Assembly: GCA_018398585.1 (NCBI GenBank)
Contig: JAGTTD010000022.1
Location: 5,586,001 to 5,650,000 of the forward strand
Length of the DNA stretch: 64,000 bases
Source of the DNA: Simmondsia chinensis
Taxonomy: Eukaryota; Streptophyta; Magnoliopsida; Caryophyllales; Simmondsiaceae
Reading direction: 5' to 3'
Shown here: positions 24,177 to 36,236 of the stretch, piece by piece
Layout of the letters: each line of letters begins with the position of its first letter
Position numbering within the stretch: position 1 is the stretch's first letter
The notes under the pieces: generated by a model
The model's input: the letters and a program-made list of their open reading frames with translations, nothing else
Database searches by the model: none
What the model was told of the DNA's origin: nothing
Translations under genes and position numbers: made by a program

Positions 24177-24813
24177 GGACATGTGGCCACACAAGGAAGG
24201 ATAGGATTAGAAATGATGTGATACGAGGTAAGCTAGGTGTAGCCTTGATCGAGGATAAATTAAGGGAGCACCGCCTAAGATGGCTTGGACATGTTAGCAA
24301 AAGACCGACTACAGCCCCAGTCAAGAGGTATGAACAGCTCAACATGGCGATAAGCAGAAGAGAGAGGGGCAGACCAAAGAAGAGTTGGTTGGAGACGATT
24401 CGTCAAGACCTAACCCACCTAAACCTAAGAGAGGAGATGGCCTCAGATAGGGCATGTTGGAGGGCTAGTATAAGGATAGCGGAGGTGGCAGAGTAGAGTA
24501 GTGCGGGGAGTGGCTGGTAGCCTAAGATCCTTAGGCAGGCATAACCTCAAGTGTAGCACTTATAGACTAACTTAGTCTCTGATCATGCTCCTTCTTCTTC
24601 TTCTTCTTCTTCTTCCTTTCTGCTACTTTTTCATCAAAATGCATTGGTTATTGATTGATAGTTTATCTGCAGGCACTCAACTACTTCAGATTGGGGGTCC
24701 CCGGTAACAGTCTCCTTTCCAGCCGGAAGGGGTAAGGCTGCGTACATCACCCCCCCGACCCTGCTTTCTGCAGGAGCCGCAAGCCACTGGGACTGTTGTT
24801 GTTGTTGTTGTTG
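24177..24813 (+). mobile_element. 5'-truncated RTE-type LINE with (TTG)n tail
   Basis: An 18-bp target duplication (tttcatgttcatgagttt at 24159-24176, one mismatch at 24814-24831) brackets the insertion. Inside is the C-terminus of a non-LTR reverse transcriptase followed by a (TTC)n run near 24590 and a 3' end gccactgggac(TTG)n. Truncation at the 5' side and a simple-repeat tail are expected for target-primed insertion. Confidence 0.85.
24190..24496 (+). pseudogene. RTE reverse transcriptase C-terminal fragment
   Basis: The frame reads RIRNDVIRGKLGVALIEDKLREHRLRWLGHV, then RRERGRPKKSWLETIRQDL and RACWRASIRIAEV. RLRWFGHV, GRPKxTW and DRxxWR are hallmark blocks of the very C-terminus of plant RTE/L1-like polyproteins. 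The reading frame is open to its natural stop at 24494; everything N-terminal, including the polymerase core, is missing through 5' truncation. It cannot be active. Confidence 0.85.
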
Positions 24814-25739
24814 TTTCATGTTTATGAGTTTATATGCTGTGGTAGATAGAGGATCGAAATCTTATTTATAGAGAATAAGGGGGGAACTTCCATCAAAACA
24901 CCAATAGTCCTATCCTTTCGTTAATAGACACGTCTTTTCATTAATAGACACATCTCTTCATCAATAAATATGTCTCTTCAGTAAAATATGTGTTTCTTTA
25001 CTAAGAAATATATCAAAAAAACATACATCTTTATTAAAAATTATGTTCTTTCATCAAGACATATGTATTTTCATTAATGGGTGTTTTAGTGTTTTTTTTT
25101 TGGGGGGGGGGGAAGAAGTAGAGAATTTTAGAAAGGTTTACGGAGAGAGAGGGTTTTGTAGTAGTAGTAGTAGTAGTAATAATAATAATAATAACAGTAA
25201 TATATACATATATGTAATTTCTATGACATAATTGAAGGGCATCTTTTATATTTTTCTCAAATTTGGGTTTTAACTCTTTAAAAGTTAAATAAAACTAAGT
25301 TTTATATATACTATTTTCTAATGTTATTCTTATTTTAAGTATTTAAAAATATCCAACAAAAAATCAAAATAAGAAATCAAGAACAAAATGAATTATTTTA
25401 TAACTATTTAGGACTTGATCAAAAAATGTACTAGAGATACTGACTTTTAATTTCATCAAAAAAGAGTTTTTTACCCAATTGGCCCTACTTTAAAAAAATT
25501 ACCAAAATGGCAAAGTTCTAAAAATATTTACCAAAATGGTACAACTTACTATAATTTTATCAAAGTACGACGTCCAAAAAGACGTATTCCCATCAGCAAT
25601 TTTTTTTTTTTTATATATTTAGTGGGAGTATGCTATTACAAACTGGACTTTTTTTGCAAAAGGGCATGTTTTGGAAAAAAATTTAGAAAAGTGGTACAAC
25701 TTGAAAAATATTTAGCGAAATGGGATGGTTTACTGTAGA

Positions 25740-25880
25740 TCAATGGTTGCACGCCATTTCCGACGTCGTGCAAAAGATAAAAATGACCGGTGCAACCCGG
25801 GACCTGTTGCACGCCGAGAGGCACGTCGTGCAACGATCAAGGTTGCACGACGAGCCGCACAGTGTGCAACGCTGTCCCGG
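25740..25880. repeat. gttgcacgacgtcgtgcaa hairpins in the MULE arm
   Basis: Several palindromic words based on ttgcacga(c)gt(g)cgtgcaa follow each other inside the left arm and recur inverted in the right arm at about 32755-32880. They take the position that the gtacgccgttttaaacggcgtac palindrome has in the smaller relatives. Confidence 0.7.
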
Positions 25881-26010
25881 TTCATGACCTTTGCTTCGGC
25901 GTTGAACGACCAGCCGCCCGGTTCATAACGTTTGCTACGGCGTTCAACGACCAGCCGCTCAGTTCTTGACCTTTGCTACGGCATTCAACGACCAGGCGCT
26001 CGGTTCACGA
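25878..26010 (+). repeat. 41-bp GC-rich tandem repeat, three copies
   Basis: Units start at 25878, 25919 and 25960 (cggttcatgacctttgct..., each 41 bases), with the beginning of a fourth at 26001. They lie between the left terminal repeat and the presumed promoter of the transposase gene and have no equivalent in the right arm. Confidence 0.8.
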
Positions 26011-26178
26011 CGAACTGCCCTGCTGCACGACCAGCCATACTTCGTGCAGCTGGAAGCGGGATTCCCGGGCGTGCAACAGTCAGCGGGAATCCCGCTGCGA
26101 AATTCCTTTTTTGAGCTTTTTTCCAAATTTCACCCGTGAATCCCCCTCCCCTTACTCATTTCTTCAGCTCTCATTGTC

Positions 26179-26186
26179 TATATATA
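26179..26186 (+). promoter_or_regulatory. Candidate TATA box of the MULE transposase gene
   Basis: tatatata within gtctatatatacc, downstream of the GC-rich repeats and followed by a CT-rich leader. About 1.6 kb of AT-rich DNA separates it from the first coding block, so a leader intron is likely. Confidence 0.4.
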
Positions 26187-27772
26187 CCTTAATAATTCTT
26201 CTAAATTTTATAACAAAAAATTATTACAAAACAAAATTTTCACATCTTTTAATCTATTCTTACTTAATCAAATACTTTCACTCCACCTTTCATTTTCATT
26301 ACTATGTAAGTCATTATTGTGAAAAATTTTCAGTTGTTCTTTTATATTTTGATGTCATGTTAATTTAGTAATTTTATTTGTTTTGTTTTTTTGTTTTATA
26401 AATAGTATATAATTAATGTGTAGAATGATATTTTATGATTTTTTATTATATAATGAATAATAAACTGTTGTAAAAAGTATTATGTTTTATGTTTATATGA
26501 TGTACTTTAATATACTTGTGATTTTGAAGACTTGTACACGTGCAACATGTAATTTTTACGCATATTATAATTAATTTAAAGTAAGTTACATATTTTATGA
26601 GAATGAATGTCAAATATGGAGATTTAGAGCAAAAATTAACAATTATTTATATTGTTTACATAAAAATATAATATTGTTAAATAATTTGTTGTAGAATAAT
26701 TTTTGATATAATTAATTATTACAATATTAGTTAATATTACCCCAATTGGTTTAACTATGAGTTAGGGTTAGGGTTTATCTTGAATTAGGGTTTCATTTGG
26801 GAGTTAGCATGAGATGAGATAAAAAAATACAAGAAGGGGATGAGAGAATAGAAAAAGAGAGGGAATGTTTAGTTTGTCATTACCCTCAAATGAAATTATT
26901 ACATTATTATTTACACTAATCATAAATAATCTCAAGAGCTAAGTACAAGTATTATTATTGTTTATTAATGATACGTAACAATTACTAGGTTGTAAATTTA
27001 ATTGTAAAATATATTTGTTAATTCACCCAATAGTAAATTGTTATGCTAAATATTATATTATATGTTGTACAATATATTCAAATACACTTATAAAATATTT
27101 ATATTCATGTCTTAATCTAATGTTAGAAAACTATATTTTTTAAATATACACATATGATTTAAATATATATAGTATCTTTAGGTATTTAAACTATTATGCA
27201 TAATTTGAAGTTACATACTCTTTATTGCAATATTTAAATTCGAATTTGTAAATATTTTGTGATTATTAAAATTAATATGCATATGTATAATACTTAATTT
27301 GAAGTGAAATTCGAATTTTTAAAAAAATTAGAAGTGAAAAAGACCAATTTAATCGATACTGAAATATATGGAATACAAACCAAAATTAATAATGTTGTTG
27401 ACACACACACATTTATATATATAATATGTTTGCATGTATGCATTTATATGTATTATACAGGAATTTTTATTGCATATTGAGTATAAAAGAATGTTATTTG
27501 TCGATGTATTTGAGCGAATCACAACTAATGTAATATTAAAAGTGTAGTTACTTGATGTCAGTTATTACATTGTAGATTTCTGTTGATTCGCATTTTGGCC
27601 TAGTAATATGGCATGTAATCACTTGATGTGTTATGTGAAAAGTGTAGTTAATATTATATTTTATGTAATAAAATTATAGCTAATTAAGTGTGTCACAAAG
27701 TGTTTTATCGTAATAGAACTAGATAATTAAATTACTTATTACTTTTATTTATGGGTAATTAATATAGATATT

Positions 27773-30209
27773 ATGGTGTGCAACGTAGTGACATTGATGT
27801 GTCATTTTGATGGACATATGGTGCAAACCGTTGGTGGCATTGATTACATGGGTGGAAAACAATTTCTACTCATGGTACAGTCTGGAATTTCTCTTCCGGA
27901 GTTGAAGGGAATGATGAATGAAGCCACTGGGTGGAATGGTAACACTACTGACATTGCAATTACATGGAGAATGTTGTTGCCCCAAAATCCAATAAAATAT
28001 ACACATATTGAGATCACTTGTCCAATGACTTTAAGGTCCATGTTCGAAATGGTTTTAGGAAGTGGATTGACATTTGTAGAATTATACTTAAATGTTGTGG
28101 AAGCCGCCGGCAGTTCTCAACGGCATGCATCACATTTTCAATTCGAAGTTGCTGGCCCGTCTGGAAGTCCCGATGTGGATGTTTCATTAGTACCTAGAAT
28201 GGTTGCAAATGAGAACAGAAGTATATTCGATGGGGCGTATGCCAACAATGATTCTGAGGCATCGGATGACGATGCAGATGAGGGTATGGCTGCTTTTGTT
28301 GATCAAGCAGATGATATGGACGAGCCGACAGTATTCCATGCCCCTGTTCCTGAGTTTGAAGATGTTTCCTGGGCAGACCGAGCGGTCTGTTCTAATTGGG
28401 AGGAAGGCAGAAGACTAGGGTCAATGGGATCTAGTTTAGAGGAAGGAAAATTATTTCAAACAAATGAGGAGTTAGTCAAGCAAGTGAATTTGTGGCACAT
28501 TAAGAACAAATTGCAATATGTTGTGCACCAGTCGAAGTCTCACTACGTAGCTCTAAAGTGTACAAGCTCAATAATGTGAGTGGTATCTGCGAGGGGCGCT
28601 GAAACAAAGGAGTGGCCTGTTTGAGATATCAGTTTTAAAGGGGCCACATACCTGTATGACCACTATACTGTCACAAGACCATCGTCACTTGACCTCAAAT
28701 TTTGTTGCGGATATGGTGTTACCTATTGTGTCTGCTGATCTTAAGGTGAACATTGAAGCAATTCGAGCAGCAGTGAGACAGCAGCATGGGTACACCATTT
28801 CGTATTTCAAGGTGTGGAAAGCTAAGAAACAAGTGCTTTGACCGGTTGTTCGGCTCGCACGAGGAAACATTTCCTATGCTTTCTAAGCTACTCGCGGCAT
28901 TGCAACAGTCAAATCCAAGCACTGTTGTCGACTGGCAGTTTTAGAGCGAAGAAGACCGGGAAGCAGTGTTTCGCGGAGTGTTTTGGGCATTCAGGCCATC
29001 CATAGAGGGTTTCAAATATTGTCGTCCATTGATCAGTGTTGATGGTACCCATTTGTATGGGAAATACATGGGGAAGTTGCTGGTTGCAGTCCCATTTAAC
29101 GCAAACAACAGTCTATATCCGTTGTGTTTTGCTTTGTTGGACGAGGAGAGTACATGGAGTTGGACTTGGTTCTTGTTATGTCTACGGACCTATGTGATAG
29201 GAGACTGCTCCCCAATGTGAATATTATCTGATCGACATGCTGGAATCAAGAATGGAATGTCAATTATTTGGCCTGAGCCCGAAGGACAGCATCAGTACTG
29301 CTCTCGCCACCTGGTCAGCAACTTCAACCACAAATTCAAAAATCATACTCTAAAGAAGAAGTTGAATGCGATGGCGAGAGAACCTTCTAGAAGGAAGTTC
29401 GATGCTATGTACGATCATTTCATCTACGTCAATGATGAGGTCAGAGAGTGGATAGAGAGAGAACCAAAGGAACATTGGGCCCTTTCGTATGATGGTGGTT
29501 ATCGTTATGGTAACATGACCGCTAATATATCGTAGGTGTTCAATAGTGTTTTGAAGAGGAGGGGGAGGGGGGGCGAGCACTCCCAATAACTGCCCTTGTG
29601 CAGCTGACATTTTTTCGATACAATAAATATTTTGTTAGTCGCAGGGATCTCACCGGGGAGTTTTTTTCACTGGCTATTCTATGGCCACCCGCCGTCTTCG
29701 CCGAAATAGAGCATGCCATCATAAATTCAAGGATACATACGGTAACGCTCTTTGATCGCAACCGCATGGAGTTCCAGGTCACAACTCCTGATCGTGAGAC
29801 TGAATCAGGATACAAAAGGGAGGTTCATAATACTGTAACGCTAAATGAATGGAGCTGCACTTGTGGTAAATGGCAACTGTTCCATCGTCCATGTTCACAT
29901 GTGCATGCGCGTTGTACTACATGTAAGCTTGACTACGAACAATACGTTGATCCATTGTACAGCGCCGCCATGTACGCAAGCGCATATGCTCCATTGTTTC
30001 ACCCCCTTCCTGATAAGTCCTTATGGATAGAGTATACCGGGCCCACGGTGGTAGCAGATCATACTAGGTGGAGAACGGGTAGAGGACGGCCAAGATCAAC
30101 CCGAATACGTAATGAAATGGACGCAAGGGAGGGGACGTCCAAAAACAAATGTAACGTATGTGGTCAGAGATGCCATAATAAAAAAACTTGTGTGAATAGA
30201 CAGCAATAG
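27773..30209 (+). pseudogene. mudrA-type (MURA) transposase, inactivated
   Basis: MULE transposases bind the terminal repeats and cut and paste the element in the nucleus. Domains appear in order: an N-terminal mudrA region with an acidic stretch (27773-28450); the MuDR DNA-binding block LFQTNEELVKQVNLWH (28450-28580); a linker with HRHLTSNFVADMV and QQHGYTISYFKVWKAK (28680-28840); and the DDE core with VFWAFRPSIEGF, SVDGTHLYGKY (first Asp) and LSDRHAGIKNG (second Asp, 29220-29260). A SWIM zinc finger CTCGKWQLFHRPCSH is at 29855-29900 and a CX2CX4HX4C knuckle ends the protein. Frameshifts near 28580, 28840 and 29560 (expanded G tract) and stops at about 28940, 29218 and 29533 kill it. The 29533 stop replaces the Glu in the conserved NIS-E-xFN block. 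Confidence 0.9.
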
Positions 30210-30389
30210 TTTTGTAATTAGGTTGATATATGTATGTCTTTCAAATTTTTACCCCATTTGTTTTTAGCAACTGTAATTTGATGTAAATGTAGTACAGTGT
30301 TGTAATATGTACTATTATCAATTATAGTAACATGTAATAAATGTAATCTTATTCTTGTGTTGCAATCGATTGGAATGTTATTTTTCAGA

Positions 30390-32492
30390 GCAATGCAAGA
30401 GGACGAGGAGGACGACCATCTAGCAGTCAATATGCTGCGCAGAATCCTGGTCCAGACGGTGATTCAATGTTGCATCTTCAGGCCACGCATCGTTCGGAGG
30501 ACATTTGGAATGGAGTGGTATGTTTATAAGTAATGGTTAGCCTTAATGTATTACGTACGTATTTGCTCGAATAGTTGAATGACATGCTTGATGTTTCGTG
30601 TTACAGGCAGACGACGAAATCAGGGCAAGGAAACACCGTCCGATAGAACCTCACCGGTCAATACGACATCTTATCGTACAGGCTAGTCTCATTGGAGTGA
30701 CCCAAATAGGTCAAATCCAAATTGATAATGCCTTGATTACTGCTTTGGTAGAGAGGTGGAGGCAAGAGACTCCTACATTCCACCTACGTGTTGGTGAGAT
30801 GACGCCAACACTGCAGGATGTTGTAGTTTTACTAGGTCTCCGTATTCATGGCCCGGCAGCACCTGGTCCCTCTAGCTATCGCTGGGGGGACCTGTGTGTG
30901 CAATTATTGGGTACAGATCCCCCCAGGCATAGCGGCATGATAAGAACCACATGGTTGAAAGCACAGGTACAGCAAGGACCCCCAGCTGACGCTGATGAGC
31001 AAGTGCTGTTGCAGCACGCTAGACTGTACATCCTTCATTTGTTCGACTCGGTACTATTCGCCAACTACACTGGTAGTTGGACATCGCTCATCTACCTACC
31101 CTTGCTTGAAACCATGGAGAGATGTAATCAATACAGCTGGGGGTCAGCAGTGCTCGCCAACCTATACAGACAATTGTGTCGATGCTGCATGCAGCACAGC
31201 AGTCAATTAGGCGGATGTGTTTTGTTGCTCTAGGTACGGATTGCAATTATATTCATGTTTAATGTTCCAATGTGTAGCATTATCCCAAATCTCATAATTC
31301 ATTATGTGCAGTTGTGGTCGTGGGAGCACTTACATATCGGTCGACCACTTATCGCCGGCCCCCGTCGTCATCAAGTTGCAGCTAATGATCCGCCACCACC
31401 ATTGGGCGCTCAGTAAGATAAAATATTATATTACTATGTGGCCTTAATGTACATGTAATATTACGTATGCATTTTAAAATAATTCATATTCTATTTAATC
31501 AGTTGGAAGGCTGACTTAACATTCCGCGAGGCTCCAAGGCGCAATCAATCCTTCTATAGGGACCAACTCGATGTCCAAGAACTCCAACAGGTATATGCAT
31601 GTAGATATACATATTTTTTTGACGTTCAATATTTATTGTAATGACCGAGTAATTTTATATGTTCTTAGGTTAATTGGACACCATACCGGCAATCCTGGTT
31701 GAACGCATTGCCTGAAATTTGTGTCGAGGGCCATCACATCTAGACATATGTAGGAACTCTGATATTCTTAGGCATTGTAGAATTACATTGCCCAGACAGA
31801 GTGTTGCGTTAGTTTGGATTGACGCAGCATATTCCAGATCTTGTCGATACTCTTCACACGTTGCACAGTACATCTCGTCATGGCAAGCACGACGAGAACT
31901 GGGCTATATATTACGTGCACTGGGTCGAGATGTGAGACACACGCGAGCAAAGTATCACCGACATGCCTGATCCTCCGACATCGCCTACAGAGTACATGGA
32001 CTGGTACTTATCTATCACTAGGCGTGTCATCGGACGGCGTGAAGCTCAACCTCCGCCCCACCCTCGGCTAGTTTATGAACCAAGTGGCAATCGTATTCAT
32101 CGAGCTGTAACTATATTGAAAACCTTTGTCCTATCACTTCTTATGCATTATGTTTTAATAATATGATAAAGTACTATGTCATAAATTGGCTCTTTTAGAC
32201 AACAGACTAGAAGGGTAGCTCGAGCAATACGTGACACTGCTCGCCACATTGTACAGTCCCTCTCCGTAGATGTTCTAGGTGGTTGTAGTACTGGGATGGA
32301 TGCTATGGGTGACGGACCTGAGTTTCGACAAATTCTGGGTGACGAAGGTGTCGACCGCAGTATTTTACATGCCGAGGAAGGAAGTAGACGTGAACTTCCT
32401 CGCCGGCGCAGTTACTCGGTTCACATGGAGTCTACACCCTCGCGACATCGTGCGGAACCTAGTCGTAGATCCACATCAAATTTGGATCCTTA
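30390..32492 (+). pseudogene. Plant mobile domain (PMD/MAIN-like) gene, spliced, inactivated
   Basis: The reading frame matches the PMD family (MAIN, MAIL, PP7-long-form-like), also found in plant transposons. Probable exons: 30390-30520, 30606-31233, 31312-31412, 31503-31590, 31669-about 32115 and 32200-32492, with GT-AG borders where I could place them. Core blocks are RPIEPHRSIRHLIVQA, ITALVERWRQETPTFHLRVG, EMTPTLQDVVVLLGLRIHG, YLPLLETMERCNQYSWGSAVLANLYRQL and WTPYRQSWLNALPEIC. The tail is basic and Ser-rich. Four stops (31231, 31741, 31810, 31933) each replace Gln or Trp by one transition. PMD proteins in cellular genes act in silencing and meristem maintenance; a transposition role is unproven. 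It follows the transposase by about 180 bases on the same strand. Confidence 0.85.
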
Positions 32493-34090
32493 AGATATAC
32501 ATTACTTTCTTTTTTTATATATATTATAATACGATATATCATTGTTATTATTACTATTCAAGTTATTTATATTTTTAGTACCTCGACTCATATAGTTTTA
32601 ATATTTTATTATTATTGCTGTAATTTATGTAATATGATGCAATCACTTATTATATGATGGCTAAAAAATATATTGTATGGGTAAAGTTATGGCCGGATTC
32701 TCGCATCGCTAGGGTAGGGTTGCAACACATGCAAAGGAACAAATAGAAGGCGATCGTTGTACGACGTGGCACACGTCGTGAACCGGGACCTGTTGCACGA
32801 CGTGCCGCTCGGCATGCAACAGGTCCAGGGTTGCACATGTCATTTTTCGCTTTTGCACGACGTCGGAAATGGCGTGCAACCATTGATCTATAGTGAACCA
32901 TCCCATATCGCTAAATATTTTTCAAATTGTACCACTTTTCTAAAATTTTTTCCAAAACATGCCTTTTTGCCAAAAAAGGTCTACAAACTGCGTACTCCCA
33001 CCAACCCCTTTTTTTAAATTATTAAATAATTAAAATTTTTCAAAAGATTATTTACCCCAAAGGTTCCTATACTTTTTCAATTGTGTTAATTTGGTCCTTT
33101 TCCTTTTAATTGTGTCAATTTAGTCCATGAATAATTTAAAATGAGTCAATTTATTTTCTTTGATCAAATTTAAGCTATGTTAGTGATGTAATTTTGAACT
33201 GTAAATAGATTAAATTGAGCAAATAGATGAATTTATAATACGTTACTTATATCTAATATAATTTTACCTTTCAAAATTACATCACTGACATAACTTCAAT
33301 TTGATCAAATGAATTAAATTGGCACATTTTAAATTGTTCAACATTTATAAGTGACCAAAACAATTACTTCGGAAAAATAGATGCCACATATAATGTTATA
33401 ATGAAGTTAATGTACTTTCTTGAAAAAATAAATTTTGTAATTTATTTATTTAAAAAATTATTAAAATTTTAAAGTTATTTATGCCAAAGGTCCCTACACT
33501 TTCCCAATTATGTTAATTTGGTCTTTATACTTTCAATTGTGCCAATTTAGTTCTTTTGATCAAATTTAAGCTATGTTAGTGACGTAATTTTGAACGGTAA
33601 AATTATGTTAGATGTAAGTAACTTATTATAAATTCATCTATTTACTCAATTTAATCTACTCACCATTTAAAACTACGTTACTAACATAACTTAAATTTGA
33701 TCAAAGGAAATAGATTGACACATTTTAAATTGTTCATAGACTAAATTGACACAGTTAAAAGTGTAAGGACCAAATTAACACAATTGGGAAAGTATAAGGA
33801 ACCTTTGGTATAAATAATCCTTTGTAGTTTTTTAATTATTTAATAATTTTAATGATTAAAAAAAAGAAGTGGTGGGAGTACGCCGTTTGTCACGGCATAC
33901 TCCCACTAAATAAAAAAAAATGTCGATGGGAGTAGGCCGTTTATAACGGCGTGCTTTGTACATACAAAGGAAGTACGCCATTTAAATAAAGTCACTATAA
34001 ATGGCGCCACTTTGGTAAATATTTTTGAAACTATGCCATTTTGGTTAATTTTTTTTAAAATAGTGCCAATTGGGTTTTAAAAAAAAAAAA

Positions 34091-35666
34091 GCAAAAATAT
34101 TACCCTCTCCAACTTGGTCAAAATCAATGTTACCCTCTCCAACTTAAGTTTTTATCGTGCCCCAAATTATTAACTAGAGTAATTTTAATCACCTTAACTT
34201 TTAGATTCATTAAAGACACTTCTAAACTTTTAGTTTTATAAAAAAAATAAGTAATCTATATATAATTTAATAATTTTTTATCACAAAATTGGCTATATAA
34301 TTTGATATTTAAGTTGATTAATTTAAATTTTTAACAGTTCCGAAGTTTGTAATAAATTTTGAAGGTCAGGGTCAAATTGACTTTAGTCAATACGCGTATT
34401 TTGATGAAATTAGAAGTTGTGAGAGTCACAATGAATTTTATTGATAATTTGGAGAGTCATCTTAATTTTGATCAAAAGTTCGGGAGTGTTGTAATGTTTA
34501 CCCATGGAAAAATAATAGTGAATGGACTCGTTGAAAAATAATAGTGAATGGACTCGTTGTAATTCATTGTTTAATGTATGATACCAGACAACACATGCGT
34601 TGGATACAAATCTCATTGAATTAGAGAAGACTAAACCAAAGTAATATATACATACATCTATCTTTTCCCCTTTTTTGGTAAAAATTCTACTAAGAATCAC
34701 TCTGTAGAATTGTAAGAAAAAGATATTAATATATATGTCTAGTGAGTTACTCCTCCTTATGTCAATCGGTTTTGGAATGAAACCTCACTTGGGTTTATAT
34801 GTGAACTTCATGTATGCCAACCCCATAGGTCGGGACTAAGGCTCTTTGAAATTTGACATAGTATCGGAATGGATGGATGATTTTGGGCTCTTACTTTATG
34901 CACTACGTCCTTGAGGAGGGCGGGGGATTGTTAATTTGTTGAACCTCTCTAGTAGATGTTGGATCTAATAGGAAATAATTCCCAATTGGACCAAGAAGGT
35001 GAGGGCAGTAGAAGAAGATTTATATTGAAAGGAGTGTTAAGTACTTTACAATGACAATGTAAGAAAGAAGAGATATATATAATCCTAGTGGGCGACAGTT
35101 GATTTTTAGGATAGAACATCACTTGAACTGATGTGAACCTTGTTTATGTCAACTCCATTTGTTGGACTTAAAGTCAGATAAAATTTAACATATTTTTGAA
35201 TATATATATATATAATATATGCACTTTAAAAGCACAACTAGTAGTAATGTGGTTTGGTGGAGAAGCAAATACATGTTCACCTAACATTCCCTATCATTCC
35301 CAACCCACATTCAAAAATTCAAGCTCAATTTCCCCTTGGATGAATCTATCTTAATTTACACAGTATTATTCCAAGCGATGCACGAAAAATATTTATATTT
35401 TGAAAAGAAAATTAATAAGCCACTTATATTCTTATTGTTTCAAACTTACATCGTTGTTTATAACTTCTTATTATGGTAATCTCTTTTTTTCCAGATCTTA
35501 ATTAGGATTTTAAAGACTATTGACTATGTATTTTCAATTTTGATATTATCGTATTCTTTGAATACTTAAACCGACTATAGCATGAAAATAAATTCGCAAC
35601 TGAAAGAGTTATTAGGAAATAATAACTTCAAATCCATAACTGAAATGCGATAAAACATTTATAATC
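34091..35666. other. No gene recognised; AT-rich
   Basis: The only structure noticed is a direct 26-base duplication around 34505-34556 (gaaaaataatagtgaatgg... twice). The ORFs at 34359-34700 have no family features. Confidence 0.5.
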
Positions 35667-35697
35667 GTATATCATTCCAGCTTTTTCATAGAATTTT

Positions 35698-36236
35698 TTT
35701 TTTTTTTATAATTGACCTATCATGGGATTTTATTTAAAAGGGAGAAAGGTACAAATTACAATCATGTCTAAAGATTCAAAGCAACAAACGATCTCATCAC
35801 ACCAAAACCCAACAAGACAACCATACAACCCATACACACGACAGAAAACACCCAAAAAAACGCCCACAAACACCTCCAACACACCAACAACACACCCAAA
35901 AACCCAACAAACCCAAAGAACACACGAAAGTGCAACCAATCTCAAGACAAGAAAAAATAAAAGGTACCAATCAAACCCAAGCGGAAGCATCAACCCGATC
36001 CAGTCCCTTTTAACTGGATCTTTAGTAGGGGAGAGCACCGCAAGGCCGCGGATGCAGAAAAAGCAATCAATGGTAAGGGGCTACCGGAGGCATAATCAGA
36101 TAGAGAAGCAGGGGCACGGAGACCCAAGGTGCCAGGAACGAGGGGGACGGGACCACGATGGAGGAGCCACCCCGCAACCATCAACAGAATTGAAATGCCA
36201 TAAAACCTTTGCAACTAATAGTTATAGAGAGAGAGT
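35698..36236 (-). mobile_element. Non-LTR retroposon (truncated LINE or retro-copied transcript)
   Basis: An exact 31-base direct repeat (35667-35697 and 36237-36267, starting gtatatcattcc) brackets the segment. Just inside the left copy is a poly-T run, which is a poly-A tail on the minus strand, with an aataaa signal about 25 bases before it. Long duplication plus poly-A is the mark of LINE-driven target-primed insertion. The minus strand has no recognisable reverse transcriptase; it may be an L1 3' untranslated region or a processed transcript. The 179-aa plus-strand ORF here is only low-complexity Thr/Gln/Pro sequence and is not called as a gene. Confidence 0.75.

Larger units (their letters stand above)
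24000..25090. repeat. Dispersed repeat, copy 1 (split by the RTE element)
   Basis: Sequence outside the RTE insertion (24000-24158 and 24832-25090) resembles 43820-44520. Shared stretches include caccattaag-like and ccttaattaattgcaat-like blocks, cttaaccactt, and a series of (t/c)cattaatagacatgtctttt units. It is probably an unclassified non-coding element or LTR fragment. Confidence 0.5.
25645..32980 (+). mobile_element. Nested 7.3-kb MULE carrying mudrA-type and PMD genes
   Basis: Terminal inverted repeats start ggacttttttt and, on the right, accttttttgg. They then share gcatgttttgg...agaaaagtggtacaa...gcga(a/t)atgggatgg...gatcaatggttgcacgcc for about 230 bases. A near-perfect 9-bp duplication lies just outside: ttacaaact (25636-25644) and ctacaaact (32981-32989). 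It interrupts a cgtactcccac palindrome of the outer element, whose halves remain on either side. Inside, both genes read left to right: a transposase pseudogene (27773-30209) and a PMD pseudogene (30390-32492). Confidence 0.88.
25466..34090. mobile_element. Outer MULE-like non-autonomous element, split by a nested MULE
   Basis: The left arm (25466-25635) and the right part (32990-34090) belong to one element resembling those at 36401-37074 and 41384-42303. The arms start gttttttacccaattggc and end with its complement, followed inward by 'ccaaaatggcaNagttctaaa' units and gtacgccgtt palindromes. The interior reads ttgatcaaatttaagttatgttagt twice in opposite sense. Without the 7.3-kb insertion it would be about 1.3 kb. 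The flanks are A-rich, so a target duplication cannot be called safely. No coding capacity. Confidence 0.75.
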
